64,000 nucleotides of DNA from Ralstonia pickettii (GTDB lineage: Bacteria; Pseudomonadota; Gammaproteobacteria; Burkholderiales; Burkholderiaceae): positions 992,001 through 1,056,000 of the forward strand of contig NZ_CP066772.2 of assembly GCF_016466415.2 (NCBI RefSeq), given 5' to 3'. Position 1 is the stretch's first letter; each line of letters begins with the position of its first letter. This document shows positions 34,839-44,474 of the stretch, one piece after another. The notes below the pieces were generated by a model. That model did not search any database. It saw nothing but the letters and a program-made list of their open reading frames with translations, and had not been told where the DNA came from. Both the position numbers and the translations under genes were made by a program.

Positions 34839-36542
34839 GTGACACGAGCCACCCTCCGCCTTCGTCGAGCCGCTAAGCTCCGCAGCCGTCTGCGCGGCGC
34901 GGTGAGCGTGATGACGGCCACCTTTATCGCCACGGTTGGTCTGGCGGTGCTGGTGTCGATCGACATCGGCAACCTGTTCAATACGCAGCGCGCGTTGCAG
35001 CGTTCCGCCGACCTCGCGGCCATGGCGGCCGCACAGCGGCTGGATTTGCCTGCCGCTGCACAACAGGCGGTGGTGCAGAACGGGCTGACGGTGGATGGCA
35101 CCAACGTCACGCTGGCCGTCGTGCCGGGCGTATGGGATGCGAGTGCGGGCACGCCGCCCACGTATTTCACGGCGCAGGCTGCAGTGGACGGCAACACCAA
35201 CGCCGCGCAGGTGACGATCACGCAGAACGTGCCGTATTTCTTCATGGTGGGCCGGCGGCAACTGACAGCGACGGCGATTGCGAAGAACACGCCGGTCGCG
35301 TCGTTCTCGTTGGGGTCTGGGTTGGCGTCTGTGAACGGTGGCCTGCTCAATCAGCTTTTGGGGAGCCTACTTGGCAATGCCAACCCCTTGAGTCTGAGCC
35401 TTGTTTCCTATCAAGGTCTGGCGAACACCAACATCCGCGTGGCTGACTTGATGACCGCGGTGGGCGTCGGCACCGTCCAGCAATTGCTGTCGACGCAACT
35501 GACTTTGACGCAGTTTTTTAATGCAGTCATTTCAGCTGGCGCACAGAACGGTTTAGCCGGAATATCGGCTGGGACCGTAGCCGCTCCGAATACATTGGTC
35601 CTTGGTCCCCTGCTGAGCGGCACGACCATCAATATGGGTAATAGCGCTGGAACGCCGGGTGTTTTGCAATTGCTTGCAGCCGTAGGGAATGACCAATCGG
35701 CGGCGGATGCCACGTTAAACGTGCTGGACCTGTTGATGACGGCGGCCCAGATTGCCAATGCTCAAAACGGGGTAGCCATTTCGACCAATCTGGGGTTGCC
35801 TGGCGTGGGGGGGCTGCCCGGCCTGGTCAATGTGGCGCTGTCGCTCAAGATCATTCAGCCTCCAGTGATTGCGATAGGCCCCCCGGGTACCGACGCATCG
35901 GGGAACTGGCGCACTGTGGCGCGCACCGGCCAGGTCAGCCTTGGTTTGAATGTTTCCGCTTCGGTCCTCGGGCTTGCCAACTTGAACGTTCCTATCGGTC
36001 TGATTGCCGCCGGCGCTAATGCCCACTTCGAAGCGGCGCACTGCCCTGTCCCTCGCAGTGGTATCTCCGCCGATTTCGGCGGGCAGATAGCCCCCGTATC
36101 GCTTTGCATTGCCAACGGAGCCGCCACGGCGGCGAGTAGTATCAATGGCTACTCATGTCCTGCTACACCAGCGGTTGTGTTGCAAGCTTTAGGCGCGGAC
36201 GCGATATCACTGCAAGCCAGTATCGCGCCCGCAGCCAGCGCTGGCTGGACACCTGATCCCACCACATTGAGCGTTGGGCAGACTACGCGGGTGTCAGGCA
36301 CAGGAACCTTTTTTGCCTCGATTCTGAACGATACGAACCAAGTAAAGCTTCAGGTTCTCGGCTCGGGCGTTCTGAACATCTTGGGACTTTCGGATGTGAT
36401 TGTACGAGCGACGCTTGGACTTGTCGGCCAGACCCTCGACGCCGTCCTCACCCCTCTACTCGAAGTCCTCGGCATCCAACTCGGCTACGCCGACATCAAA
36501 CTCCTCTCGCTCGACTGCGACGCCGTCGAGCTGGTTTACTGA
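34839..36542 (+). CDS. tadG: TadG-type pilus-associated protein
   Basis: 567 aa from GTG 34839 (start uncertain; no good ribosome site, 19 bp after the previous stop). The basic N-terminus and the segment GAVSVMTATFIATVGLAVLVSIDIGNLF-NTQRALQRSADLAAMAAAQ are the TadG N-terminal signature. The remaining ~500 residues are a large exported domain rich in Gly, Leu, Asn and Val, with low-charge repeats of NLG/VLGL. Cys pairs occur near the end. Codon use between ~35.3 and 36.4 kb is visibly less G/C-biased than in the neighbouring tad genes. Possible pilus tip or adhesion protein. Confidence 0.88.
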   Translation: MTRATLRLRRAAKLRSRLRGAVSVMTATFIATVGLAVLVSIDIGNLFNTQRALQRSADLAAMAAAQRLDLPAAAQQAVVQNGLTVDGTNVTLAVVPGVWDASAGTPPTYFTAQAAVDGNTNAAQVTITQNVPYFFMVGRRQLTATAIAKNTPVASFSLGSGLASVNGGLLNQLLGSLLGNANPLSLSLVSYQGLANTNIRVADLMTAVGVGTVQQLLSTQLTLTQFFNAVISAGAQNGLAGISAGTVAAPNTLVLGPLLSGTTINMGNSAGTPGVLQLLAAVGNDQSAADATLNVLDLLMTAAQIANAQNGVAISTNLGLPGVGGLPGLVNVALSLKIIQPPVIAIGPPGTDASGNWRTVARTGQVSLGLNVSASVLGLANLNVPIGLIAAGANAHFEAAHCPVPRSGISADFGGQIAPVSLCIANGAATAASSINGYSCPATPAVVLQALGADAISLQASIAPAASAGWTPDPTTLSVGQTTRVSGTGTFFASILNDTNQVKLQVLGSGVLNILGLSDVIVRATLGLVGQTLDAVLTPLLEVLGIQLGYADIKLLSLDCDAVELVY

Positions 36543-36557
36543 CATGGAAGCGACGAC

Positions 36558-37973
36558 ATGAAAACCGATCGCTGGGCGTACGAAACGCTTGAGATTTTTG
36601 TCTGGGAAGGCCGTCACGACATTGCTGATCGTGTGGCGCGGTTCATGGCACCGTTTGGGGCGGAGGTGATCCGCGCGGGCGGGATCGATTTCCAGCCGGC
36701 CGAGCCTCGGCTGAAGCCCGCCGTGGCGGTGATCAGCGCATCGGTGGTCGAAAGCGGGGGCTTTACGGTGCTCGACTGGCAGGCTGCGCAAGGCATGCCG
36801 GTGATCTGGGTGGCGGCGGATACGCAGCATGATTCGAGCCGCTTTCCACCCGAGTACACGTACGTGCTCGGGCCGGATTTTGGCGCGACCGAACTCCGCG
36901 CGCAGATCAGCAAGGTCTTGCCGTCGATGTCGTCCGCGCAGGCTCAGGCGCAGGACCAGAGCGACCTCGTGGCTGCATCGCCGGCCATGCACGGGTTGCT
37001 GGAGCAGGTCGATACCTTTGCAGATTGCGACAGCAACGTCATGCTTTACGGTGAAACCGGCGCCGGCAAGGAACGCATCGCGCGCCTGCTGCACGACAAG
37101 AACAGCGTCTACGGCAAGGGGCCGTTTGTGGCGGTCAACTGCGGCGCGATTCCCGACGGGCTGTTCGAATCGCAGTTCTTCGGCCATGCCAAGGGCGCGT
37201 TCACGGGCGCCATGTACGCGCACCGCGGCTACTTCGAACAGGCCAACGGTGGCACGCTGTTCCTCGATGAGCTGGGCGATTTGCCGCTGTATCAGCAGGT
37301 GAAGCTGTTGCGCGTGCTGGAAGACAGCGAATGCACGCGGCTCGGCTCGACGGTGCCCGTCAAGCTGGATTTCCGCCTCGTGGCCGCCACCAACAAGAAC
37401 CTGCGCGAGATGGTGGCTACGGGCAAATTCCGCGCAGACCTGTACTTCCGCCTTGCCGTAATCGAGCTGCGCATCCCCAGCCTGGAGCAGCGCGGCGCGG
37501 ACGACAAGATCGCGCTGCTGCTCTCGTTCCTGCGGCACCTGCTGGGCGACAAAACCTTTGACGCCATGCCGCCTGTGCCTGAATGGGTGCGGACGTCGGT
37601 CGCTCGCGCCTACTTTGCCGGCAATGTGCGCGAGTTGCGCAACCTTGCCGAGCGCATCGGCATTACCCTGCGCCAGTTCGGCCGCTGGGACGAGGCCCGC
37701 ATCCTGCCGCTGTTTGCCGGCCTGCAGCGCGATGCGTTCGAGCGCGAGGCGGGAAATGGTGGCAATGGCGGGTATGGCGATCGCGGTGGGGGTGGAAGTG
37801 GTGGCAATGGCGGCGAAGAAGAGCGCCGCCGTATCCTCGCGGCGCTGGACGCCAACAACTGGCGCCGCCAGGACACCGCCGCCACACTCGGCATCAGCCG
37901 TAAGGTTTTGTGGGAAAAGATGCGCAAATACCAGATCGCCGACGGCGAAACCGAGCTGCGCGAGCTGGAGTGA
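36558..37973 (+). CDS. sigma-54-dependent enhancer-binding regulator at the end of the tad operon
   Basis: 471 aa. The N-terminal ~120 residues look like a receiver-type fold without the phospho-accepting Asp pattern. The AAA+ domain (~140-380) has Walker [12 protein letters not shown], the sigma-54-binding loop GAFTGAMY, Walker [14 protein letters not shown] and an arginine-finger region (FRADLYFRL). A Gly-rich linker ([18 protein letters not shown]) joins a Fis-type helix-turn-helix ([25 protein letters not shown]). It starts 15 bp after tadG, so it is probably transcribed with the pilus genes. It is the obvious candidate activator for the two sigma-54 promoters at 23.2 and 23.5 kb. Confidence 0.93.
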   Translation: MKTDRWAYETLEIFVWEGRHDIADRVARFMAPFGAEVIRAGGIDFQPAEPRLKPAVAVISASVVESGGFTVLDWQAAQGMPVIWVAADTQHDSSRFPPEYTYVLGPDFGATELRAQISKVLPSMSSAQAQAQDQSDLVAASPAMHGLLEQVDTFADCDSNVMLYGETGAGKERIARLLHDKNSVYGKGPFVAVNCGAIPDGLFESQFFGHAKGAFTGAMYAHRGYFEQANGGTLFLDELGDLPLYQQVKLLRVLEDSECTRLGSTVPVKLDFRLVAATNKNLREMVATGKFRADLYFRLAVIELRIPSLEQRGADDKIALLLSFLRHLLGDKTFDAMPPVPEWVRTSVARAYFAGNVRELRNLAERIGITLRQFGRWDEARILPLFAGLQRDAFEREAGNGGNGGYGDRGGGGSGGNGGEEERRRILAALDANNWRRQDTAATLGISRKVLWEKMRKYQIADGETELRELE

Positions 37974-38079
37974 TGCCATACAACACCCTACTGCGCGGCG
38001 GGCGCCCGATGCGCCACTCGGGTGGCGGATCGCGTATAGTTTTTGGCTGCAACACCTGCGCAGAATCCACAGGGTCGAG

Positions 38080-38871
38080 ATGAGAACAAAACAACAATCA
38101 GGGAAAGCGTCGCACCGGGCGTTTCAGAGGGGATTGGCCATCGTGGCCGCAATCGCAGTCGTGGCTGGTACGGCCGCCTGCACATCGGCCGTGGCGCAAA
38201 GCCCCGCCGCACCGCCCACCGCCATTGCACCGATTGCCGCCGCCGCGCCTGTGCCGGCATTGACTGCCACGGTTGGTCAGCCGGCTGCCACGGCGCCTGC
38301 CGCCAGGGCGGCTGCCACGCCCGCCGGCGCAGCCCGCACCGACGGTCCGGCTCCCGCCAGCGCCGTATTCGAGCTGCAACAGCGCATGCAGGCGCATGAA
38401 CTGTCAGAGCTGCGCACCACCTATAACGGGGCCTACGGCGCCAGCCTGCTGTTTGCCCAGAGTGACCTGACGTACTACGTCACGCTGTTCCAGCAGAAAG
38501 ACCTGTGGCGCGTTATCAAGACCACCAATGAAGCCTCTGCCGAACGCCTGTACAGCGACTTCGCCAAGCAGACCCGAACGATGGCGGATCTGGAGCTGCA
38601 GCGCATCCGTCTGGAAGCCCAGAAAGAGCGTTCCGAGCGCCAGATTGCCGCGCAGCAGGAAAAGCTCCGTGGCCTGAAGACCGACCTGGACATTCAGCGT
38701 CAGCAGCAGGCCCAGGCGCAGGAACGGCAGAAGGTCGCCCGCACGGAAGCCGAGGCATTGGATGCCGAACGCCGTGCCGCCCGCGCCCGCGTCGACGAAT
38801 TGCAGCGTCAGATTCGCGAACTCGAAGCCCAGGTCAACGCGCCGTTCAATTCGCAGCCGCGCCGTCGCTGA
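38080..38871 (+). CDS. DUF2968 family protein
   Basis: 263 aa. Signal peptide with hydrophobic core GLAIVAAIAVVAGTAACTSAVAQ; the Cys may be a lipobox, giving a lipoprotein. An Ala/Pro-rich region (~40-95) is followed by the DUF2968 block (YGASLLFAQSDLTYYVTLFQQKDLWRVIKT) and a long charged coiled coil (residues ~150-255, ERSERQIAAQQEKLRGLKTDL and following). Function unknown; found in Burkholderiaceae in my memory of the family. ATG 38080 is used. Confidence 0.85.
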   Translation: MRTKQQSGKASHRAFQRGLAIVAAIAVVAGTAACTSAVAQSPAAPPTAIAPIAAAAPVPALTATVGQPAATAPAARAAATPAGAARTDGPAPASAVFELQQRMQAHELSELRTTYNGAYGASLLFAQSDLTYYVTLFQQKDLWRVIKTTNEASAERLYSDFAKQTRTMADLELQRIRLEAQKERSERQIAAQQEKLRGLKTDLDIQRQQQAQAQERQKVARTEAEALDAERRAARARVDELQRQIRELEAQVNAPFNSQPRRR

Positions 38872-38893
38872 TCCAGCGCTTGCATCGTCCCGG

Positions 38894-38927
38894 ATTGGGC
38901 GGCCTGCGGGTCGCCCGATTCACTTTT
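38894..38927 (+). terminator. probable terminator after DUF2968 gene
   Basis: ATTGGGCG (38894-38901) pairs with CGCCCGAT (38912-38919) with one G-T pair, 10-base loop, then TCACTTTT. Weak T run. Confidence 0.5.
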
Positions 38928-39019
38928 AGGGGACCGCATTCAAACATGGCGACTTTGTTTGATGCGTAGCGGGGCGGCGCGTACATTGGCGGACAACCCA
39001 TTTTCGCAGTCGACCGCGC

Positions 39020-42000
39020 ATGCGTTCCGCCTCCGAGTTACCTGCCAATGCCTCGCCCGCTGCGGCGGAGCCTATCCCCCAGCCCAAGGGCTTGCCGTGG
39101 CTGGGCAACCTGCTGCAACTCCCGAAAGACCGCCTGGCCCAGACGCTTCTGGAAACCAGCCGGCAGTTTCCCCAAGGCCTCTACCAGCTCGACTTTGCCG
39201 GGCGGCGCGTGCCGTTCGTCTATTCCGCCGATCTGGTGGCAGAACTCTGCGACGAAACGCGCTTTCGCAAGCTGATCGGCCCGCCGCTGTCGTTCCTGCG
39301 GGCGGGCGCGGGCGATGGGCTCTTCACGGCGCATCAGGACGAGCCCAATTGGGGCAAGGCGCATCGCATTCTGCTGCCGGCCTTCAGCCAGCGTGCGATG
39401 AAGGGCTACTTCGACGTGATGCTCGAAGTGGCCAATGCGCTGGCCGAAAAATGGGCGCGCCAGGGGCCCGACGCCGATATCCCCGTGGCCGACGACATGA
39501 CGCGGCTCACGCTCGACACCATCTCACTGGCGGGCTTCGGATACCGCTTTGATTCGTTCAATACGCCGGAGCTGCATCCGTTCCTGGCGGCCATGGTGGG
39601 TGTGCTGTCCGAAGCCATGGGCAAGCTCACGCGCCTGCCGCTCAAAGACCGCTTCATGCGCGAACACCATCGGCGGTTCGAGCACGACGTGGCCGCCATG
39701 CACCAACTGGTGGACGAGGTGATCCGCGCGCGCCGTCAGGCAAAAGATGGCGGCGCGGGCGCGAGCGACCTGCTGGGGTTGATGCTCAACGCGCGCGATC
39801 CGGTGTCGGACGAGCCGTTGGACGACACCAACATCCGCTTCCAGGTCATCACCTTCCTGATCGCCGGGCATGAAACCACCAGCGGCCTGCTGACTTTTGC
39901 GCTCTACATGCTGCTGCGCCATCCGGCAGTGCTGGCGCAGGCGTACGCCGAGGTTGACCGCGTGCTGCCGGGCGATACCGTGCCGCAGTATGCGCACCTC
40001 GCGCAGCTCGACGTGATCGAGCGCGTGCTGAAGGAAACGCTGCGCCTGTGGCCAACCGCCCCGAGCTTTGGCGTGGCGCCCTACGAAGACACGCGCATTG
40101 GCGGCCGCTACGCCATCCGCAAGGACCAGCGCGTGGTGACCGTGCTGCTGGCGCTGCATCGCGACCCGGCGGTGTGGGATCGCCCCGAAGTCTTCGATAT
40201 CGACCGTTTCCTGCCCGAGAACGAAGCGAAGCTCCACCCGCACGCCTACAAGCCCTTTGGTAACGGCGAACGCGCCTGCATCGGCCGCCAGTTTGCGTTG
40301 ACCGAAGCCAAGCTGGCGCTGGCCGTGATCCTGCAGCGATTTGCGCTGTCCGACCCGTACGACTATGACTTCCACATCAAGGAAACGCTGACGCTCAAAC
40401 CGGACGGTTTCCGCCTGCGAGCGCGGCTGCGCAATGCGCGCGAGCGGCTGTCGATTGCCGCGCCTTCGCGCGCCGAAGCCACGACGCAAGTCGACGCCGA
40501 ATCCGCGCTTGCCGGCGGCGGCGAACCGATGCACGTGCTGTATGGCGGCAGCCTGGGCACTTGCCAAGACATCGCCGAACAGCTTGCCGCCACCGCCTCG
40601 CGGGCCGGCTTTGACGCCAAGGTGGCGCCGCTGGATGCCATTGCCGACGCGCTGCCGCAGCAGGGCGTGCTGATCGTGGTGGCCGCCACCTACAACGGCC
40701 GTGCGCCGGACAGCGCCCGCACCTTGGAGGCGCGGCTCGATGCCGCCGCTGCACTCACCAGGCAGGCAACCGGCTTGCGCTATGCCGTCCTTGGTTGCGG
40801 CAACTCGCAATGGCCTGCGTTCCAGGCGTTTCCAAAGCGGGTGGAAGCGATGCTCGCGGCAGCCGGCGCGCAAGCTATCGTGCCGCGCGGCGAAGCTGAC
40901 GGCAACGCCGGTTTCGACGCCGCCGTCGAGGCCTGGACGCGCAGCCTGTGGAGCGCCCTGGGCGCCCGTCAGGCACAAGCCGATGGCCCATCGGTCCACG
41001 TTGACTACGTCGCTCCCGACGCCGTGCGTGCCGCCACGCTGCCGTCCGCGGCCCGAGCGATGACGGTGCTCGCCAACGCAGAACTCGTCGGTGATGCCAG
41101 CGGCCTGTGGGATTTCGCGCAGGAAGCCCCGCGCGGCCCGACGCGCCACCTCACTGTGCGGTTGCCCGATGGCATGACCTACGCCACCGGAGACCACCTC
41201 GCCGTCTACCCGCGCAATGCCGATGATCGTGTCGACGCCGCCATCACGCGGCTGGCGTTGGAGGGCGATGCGCTCGTCACCCTGACCGCGCGCCATGCGC
41301 ACGTGCGGCACTTGCCGCTCAACCAGCCGGTGTCCGTGCGTCAGTTGCTGCGCGATTTCGTCGAGCTGCAGGACACGGCCACCGTGCGCGATATCACCGC
41401 GCTGCACGCGGCCACGCGATGCCCGTTCACGCGAGGCCAACTCGCCGTCTGGCTGGAAGGCGATGAGGCAGCCGAGCGCTTCGACCGTGACATTCAGGCT
41501 CCGCACGTGAGCGTGCTTGATCTGTTGATCCGCTTCCCCGCGATCGAGCTGACGCTGGAGGCATTCCTCGCGCGGCTCGGGCCGATGCGTCCGCGTTTCT
41601 ATTCCATTGCGTCGTCGGCGCGGGTGTCACCGGGTGTGGCCGCGTTGACCGTGGGCACGGTGTCGGGGCCGGCTTGGTCCGGGGTGGGTACGTATCGTGG
41701 GACGGCATCGACCTACCTGATGATGCTGCGTGCAGGCGCGGAGATCGCTGCCGCCGTGCGCACGCCCAACCCGCCGTTCGCACCGGACGCAGACGCTAGT
41801 AAGCCGATGGTGCTGATCGGCGCCGGCACAGGCATCGCGCCGTTTCGTGGATTCCTGGAAGAACGCGCCGCGCAGCAGGCGGCAGGCGAGGCGGTGGCGA
41901 CGTCGTTGCTCTGCTTCGGCTGTCGCCACCCCGACCACGACTTTCTGTACCGCGACACCTTGCGAGCATGGGAAGACGCGGGTGTGGTACGGGTTTTTCC

Positions 42001-42259
42001 CGCGTATTCCTGCGTGGCGGAGCATCCGCATCGCTTTGTGCAGCACGCGCTATGGGATGCGCGCGAAGCCGTGTGGAAAGCGTTCGATGCCGGCGCCACG
42101 TTGTATGTGTGTGGCGATGGCCGTGCGATGGCGCCAGCCGTGCGCGACACATTGATCCGCATGCACCAGGCGCGCCACGGCAGCGATCTGCCGACTGCGT
42201 CGGACTGGCTGACCGCGCAGATGCAATCCGGACGCTACCGGCAGGACGTCTTCAACTGA
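39020..42259 (+). CDS. self-sufficient cytochrome P450 / NADPH-P450 reductase fusion, CYP102-like
   Basis: 1079 aa, close to P450-BM3 (~1049). P450 part ~20-470: I-helix AGHETT, the ExxR in LKETLRLWPTAP, and heme loop FGNGERACIGRQF with Cys420 as iron ligand. Reductase part: FMN/flavodoxin domain ~510-650 (LYGGSLGTCQDIAEQLA), then FAD/NADP domain with RFYSIASSARVSP and LIGAGTGIAPFRGFLEER. It should hydroxylate fatty acids or similar at sub-terminal carbons using NADPH without other partners. CYP102E1 is known from the related Cupriavidus (Ralstonia) metallidurans, so CYP102E is plausible. No BM3R1-like TetR gene is adjacent. Start ATG 39020; ribosome site weak. Confidence 0.96.
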   Translation: MRSASELPANASPAAAEPIPQPKGLPWLGNLLQLPKDRLAQTLLETSRQFPQGLYQLDFAGRRVPFVYSADLVAELCDETRFRKLIGPPLSFLRAGAGDGLFTAHQDEPNWGKAHRILLPAFSQRAMKGYFDVMLEVANALAEKWARQGPDADIPVADDMTRLTLDTISLAGFGYRFDSFNTPELHPFLAAMVGVLSEAMGKLTRLPLKDRFMREHHRRFEHDVAAMHQLVDEVIRARRQAKDGGAGASDLLGLMLNARDPVSDEPLDDTNIRFQVITFLIAGHETTSGLLTFALYMLLRHPAVLAQAYAEVDRVLPGDTVPQYAHLAQLDVIERVLKETLRLWPTAPSFGVAPYEDTRIGGRYAIRKDQRVVTVLLALHRDPAVWDRPEVFDIDRFLPENEAKLHPHAYKPFGNGERACIGRQFALTEAKLALAVILQRFALSDPYDYDFHIKETLTLKPDGFRLRARLRNARERLSIAAPSRAEATTQVDAESALAGGGEPMHVLYGGSLGTCQDIAEQLAATASRAGFDAKVAPLDAIADALPQQGVLIVVAATYNGRAPDSARTLEARLDAAAALTRQATGLRYAVLGCGNSQWPAFQAFPKRVEAMLAAAGAQAIVPRGEADGNAGFDAAVEAWTRSLWSALGARQAQADGPSVHVDYVAPDAVRAATLPSAARAMTVLANAELVGDASGLWDFAQEAPRGPTRHLTVRLPDGMTYATGDHLAVYPRNADDRVDAAITRLALEGDALVTLTARHAHVRHLPLNQPVSVRQLLRDFVELQDTATVRDITALHAATRCPFTRGQLAVWLEGDEAAERFDRDIQAPHVSVLDLLIRFPAIELTLEAFLARLGPMRPRFYSIASSARVSPGVAALTVGTVSGPAWSGVGTYRGTASTYLMMLRAGAEIAAAVRTPNPPFAPDADASKPMVLIGAGTGIAPFRGFLEERAAQQAAGEAVATSLLCFGCRHPDHDFLYRDTLRAWEDAGVVRVFPAYSCVAEHPHRFVQHALWDAREAVWKAFDAGATLYVCGDGRAMAPAVRDTLIRMHQARHGSDLPTASDWLTAQMQSGRYRQDVFN

Positions 42260-42422
42260 CGCTCCCATACGGTTGCTGCTGTCGTGGTACGGCTGCATAG
42301 GCTGCCCGCCCGAGACGGGGCAGGGATGCGCCCCATGTTACGATTTGCCCCTCGGAGCACCGCGCTTTTGGCCCAGCGACGCACTGTCAAACGCGTCCGG
42401 CGCAGCGGCTCCGCGAGGAGAA

Positions 42423-42719
42423 ATGAGAATGTGGCGCCGAATCAAAGCGTCCTGGATGGCGATCTTTCTGGTCACCCTGCTGGGTGTCGGGTACTTGTGG
42501 ATGTACCGTTTTGAGCCGTTGCTCTCTGGCGAGGCCGGCAGCGATGTGTTCGTGTGGGACCGCTGGACGCACCGCGTCTGTGCGCTGACCGACAACGGCG
42601 AGGCCACCGAGTGGCGGTGCGATAACGCCATGGAGACCGACGGCTCGAGCAGCAACACCAACTCGGATGTCTCGATACGCAAGCGCATGCGCGACGCCGT
42701 CCAGCGCATCAATCTGTAA
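42423..42719 (+). CDS. small single-span membrane protein, unknown
   Basis: 98 aa. AGGAG precedes ATG 42423 (a second ATG is at 42429). Basic N-terminus (MRMWRRIKAS), one transmembrane helix (WMAIFLVTLLGVGYLWMY), then a soluble region with two Cys (RVCALTDNG.., WRCDNAM) that would be outside the cytoplasm and could form a disulphide. No family recognised. Its own terminator follows. Confidence 0.7.
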   Translation: MRMWRRIKASWMAIFLVTLLGVGYLWMYRFEPLLSGEAGSDVFVWDRWTHRVCALTDNGEATEWRCDNAMETDGSSSNTNSDVSIRKRMRDAVQRINL

Positions 42720-42732
42720 ATCCTGAATCCCA

Positions 42733-42759
42733 CGCCCGCCGTTCGTCGCGGGCGTTTTT
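42733..42759 (+). terminator. rho-independent terminator
   Basis: 7 bp stem CGCCCGC (42733-42739) / GCGGGCG (42748-42754), 8-base loop, then TTTTT. Ends the small membrane protein transcript; the convergent oxidoreductase gene ends 16 bp further. Confidence 0.85.
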
Positions 42760-42774
42760 CTTTCTTGGTCTTTC

Positions 42775-43929
42775 TTATCCTTTGCCGGGTTCTGCCGCGT
42801 CCACGAGTTCCGGCGACGGTACGGGCGGCAGCTTGCGTACCTGCCCAGTCTCCATGCGGCCCTGGCGCTGGAACGGCCCCAGGTTTTGCGGCTGCCCGGA
42901 TTCCAGCGCGCGTTCGATGGCGGCCAGTACGCGCACGTCAGCCAGGCCTTCCTCGCCGTTGGGCTCAGGCTCCCGGTTGTTGAGGATGCAGTCCGAGAAG
43001 TACTGCAGTTCGCCGCCAAACTGGTCGGTCGCGTCAAACGCCTGTTCATGCGTCTTGCCGTCGATGGTGGCCCGGTATTTAAGCCCCACACCAAACATGA
43101 AGCCCGGCGAGACTTCCAGATCGCCCTTGGTACCGAGAATGCGGTACTGGTCGATGCTCGCGCCGCTGTAGCTGACGACGAACTGGGCGACGCGGTGGTC
43201 GGCAAAGCGCAGCGTGACGCTGACGGTGTCGTCGAAGTTGAACGGGAGGTCGGGGTCGCGCACGCCACAGGCCGACACCTCGATCGGCTCTTCGCCAAAG
43301 AGATTGCGCACCGCGTTGATGGGATAGACGCCCATGTCGGACACCGGCCCGGCCCAATAGCCGTGGCTGGCGCGGTGGTTGGACGGCGCCACCGATTGGC
43401 TGAACATGGCCGAGAACGCGCGAATGCGGCCCAGTTTGCCCGTACGTACAAGCTCAATGGCGGCCAGCGTGGCGGGCTCGAAATGCAGCCGATAGGCGAT
43501 CATCAGTTTCGCGTTGCCGGCCCGGGCTGCCTCGATCATCGCTTCGCAATCGGCCTCGCTCGTGGCCATGGGCTTTTCAAGCAAAACGTGGACGCCGCGC
43601 TGCAGGGCGGGCAGGGCGTACTGCCGGTGCATGTCGTTGGGCAGCGCGAGGTAGATTGCGTCGATGTCGCCGGAGGCAAGCAACTGGTCGTAGTCGGCAT
43701 AGCCGTGGACATGCTGGATGCCGTAGCGATCGGCCAGTGCGGTGGCCTTGGCCTCATCGCCCGTGACCAGTGCCGTAACGACGGAGTTGCCGCTCTGCGC
43801 GACGCCGGGCAGAAATGCAGCCTGGGAAATCCATCCAGCCCCGACCACGGCATAACGCACCGGGTTTTGAACGGCGCGGGCTGGAGCGACTTGCAGCTCA
43901 CCCGCAGCCTCATGAGAAGCAGTATTCAT
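42775..43929 (-). CDS. Gfo/Idh/MocA family NAD(P)-dependent oxidoreductase
   Basis: 384 aa. N-terminal Rossmann domain (RYAVVGAGWISQAAFLPGVAQSG), the LEKPMATS lysine motif near residue 115, and a C-terminal alpha/beta substrate domain with DMGVYPINAVRNLFGEEP. Resembles glucose-fructose oxidoreductase-type sugar dehydrogenases. ATG 43929 follows AAGGAA and is preferred to the reading from 43956. Substrate unknown; presumably a sugar or cyclitol. Confidence 0.9.
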   Translation of the reverse strand: MNTASHEAAGELQVAPARAVQNPVRYAVVGAGWISQAAFLPGVAQSGNSVVTALVTGDEAKATALADRYGIQHVHGYADYDQLLASGDIDAIYLALPNDMHRQYALPALQRGVHVLLEKPMATSEADCEAMIEAARAGNAKLMIAYRLHFEPATLAAIELVRTGKLGRIRAFSAMFSQSVAPSNHRASHGYWAGPVSDMGVYPINAVRNLFGEEPIEVSACGVRDPDLPFNFDDTVSVTLRFADHRVAQFVVSYSGASIDQYRILGTKGDLEVSPGFMFGVGLKYRATIDGKTHEQAFDATDQFGGELQYFSDCILNNREPEPNGEEGLADVRVLAAIERALESGQPQNLGPFQRQGRMETGQVRKLPPVPSPELVDAAEPGKG

Positions 43930-44081
43930 GACAATTCCTTTGCAATCGTTGCGCACGGCAGCATGCCGAGGCCGCGGTGTAGCGTGCTCCGCCGTGCGGG
44001 TGCTGACTGATTAAGCAAAGGTGGTGCCCGGTGGGGGCAAAAGGCGTCACATCGGGCCTGCAGAGGCACCTTGCCCTGCGC

Positions 44082-44426
44082 TCAGACGTGCTCCGCGCGG
44101 CTGTCAGTTGGGGCTTCGTCGCGGTTGGTCATGCCGTAGTCGCGTACCACGTGGGCAATGCGCAGGCGGTAGTCCGCAAACGCGCGGTCGCGGCCGACGT
44201 GCTGTGCGCCGCGATGCTGCTCCAGGTTGCGCCACGCCTTGACGGCCTCTTCATCGCGAAAGAACGATAGCGAGAGCATCTTGTCGGGGTTCGTGATGCT
44301 CTGGAACCGCTCTACCGAGATGAAGCCGTCCACCTGCTCAAGCAGCGGCTTCAGCCGTGCGGCCAGGTTGAGGTAGGTGTCGCGCTGGCCCGGTGCGGGC
44401 TCGACTTCAAAGATGACGGCGATCAT
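44082..44426 (-). CDS. antibiotic biosynthesis monooxygenase (ABM) domain protein
   Basis: 114 aa. MIAVIFEVEPAPGQRDTYL starts a dimeric alpha/beta ferredoxin-like ABM domain; VDGFISVERFQSITNPDKMLSLSFFRDEEAVKAWRN is the conserved core. CAGGAG precedes the start. Small cofactor-free monooxygenase or heme-degrading-like protein. It follows the P450 gene by 48 bp on the same strand, so the two probably act on the same small molecule. Confidence 0.88.
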   Translation of the reverse strand: MIAVIFEVEPAPGQRDTYLNLAARLKPLLEQVDGFISVERFQSITNPDKMLSLSFFRDEEAVKAWRNLEQHRGAQHVGRDRAFADYRLRIAHVVRDYGMTNRDEAPTDSRAEHV

Positions 44427-44474
44427 GGCAAGTCTCCTGTGGGGTGTTTTCGTGATGCGTTCGTGGGTGCTACT

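Noticed and set aside
39524-41506. 660-codon minus-strand ORF inside the P450 fusion
   Set aside because: Shadow of the CYP102-like gene; no motifs and improbable composition.
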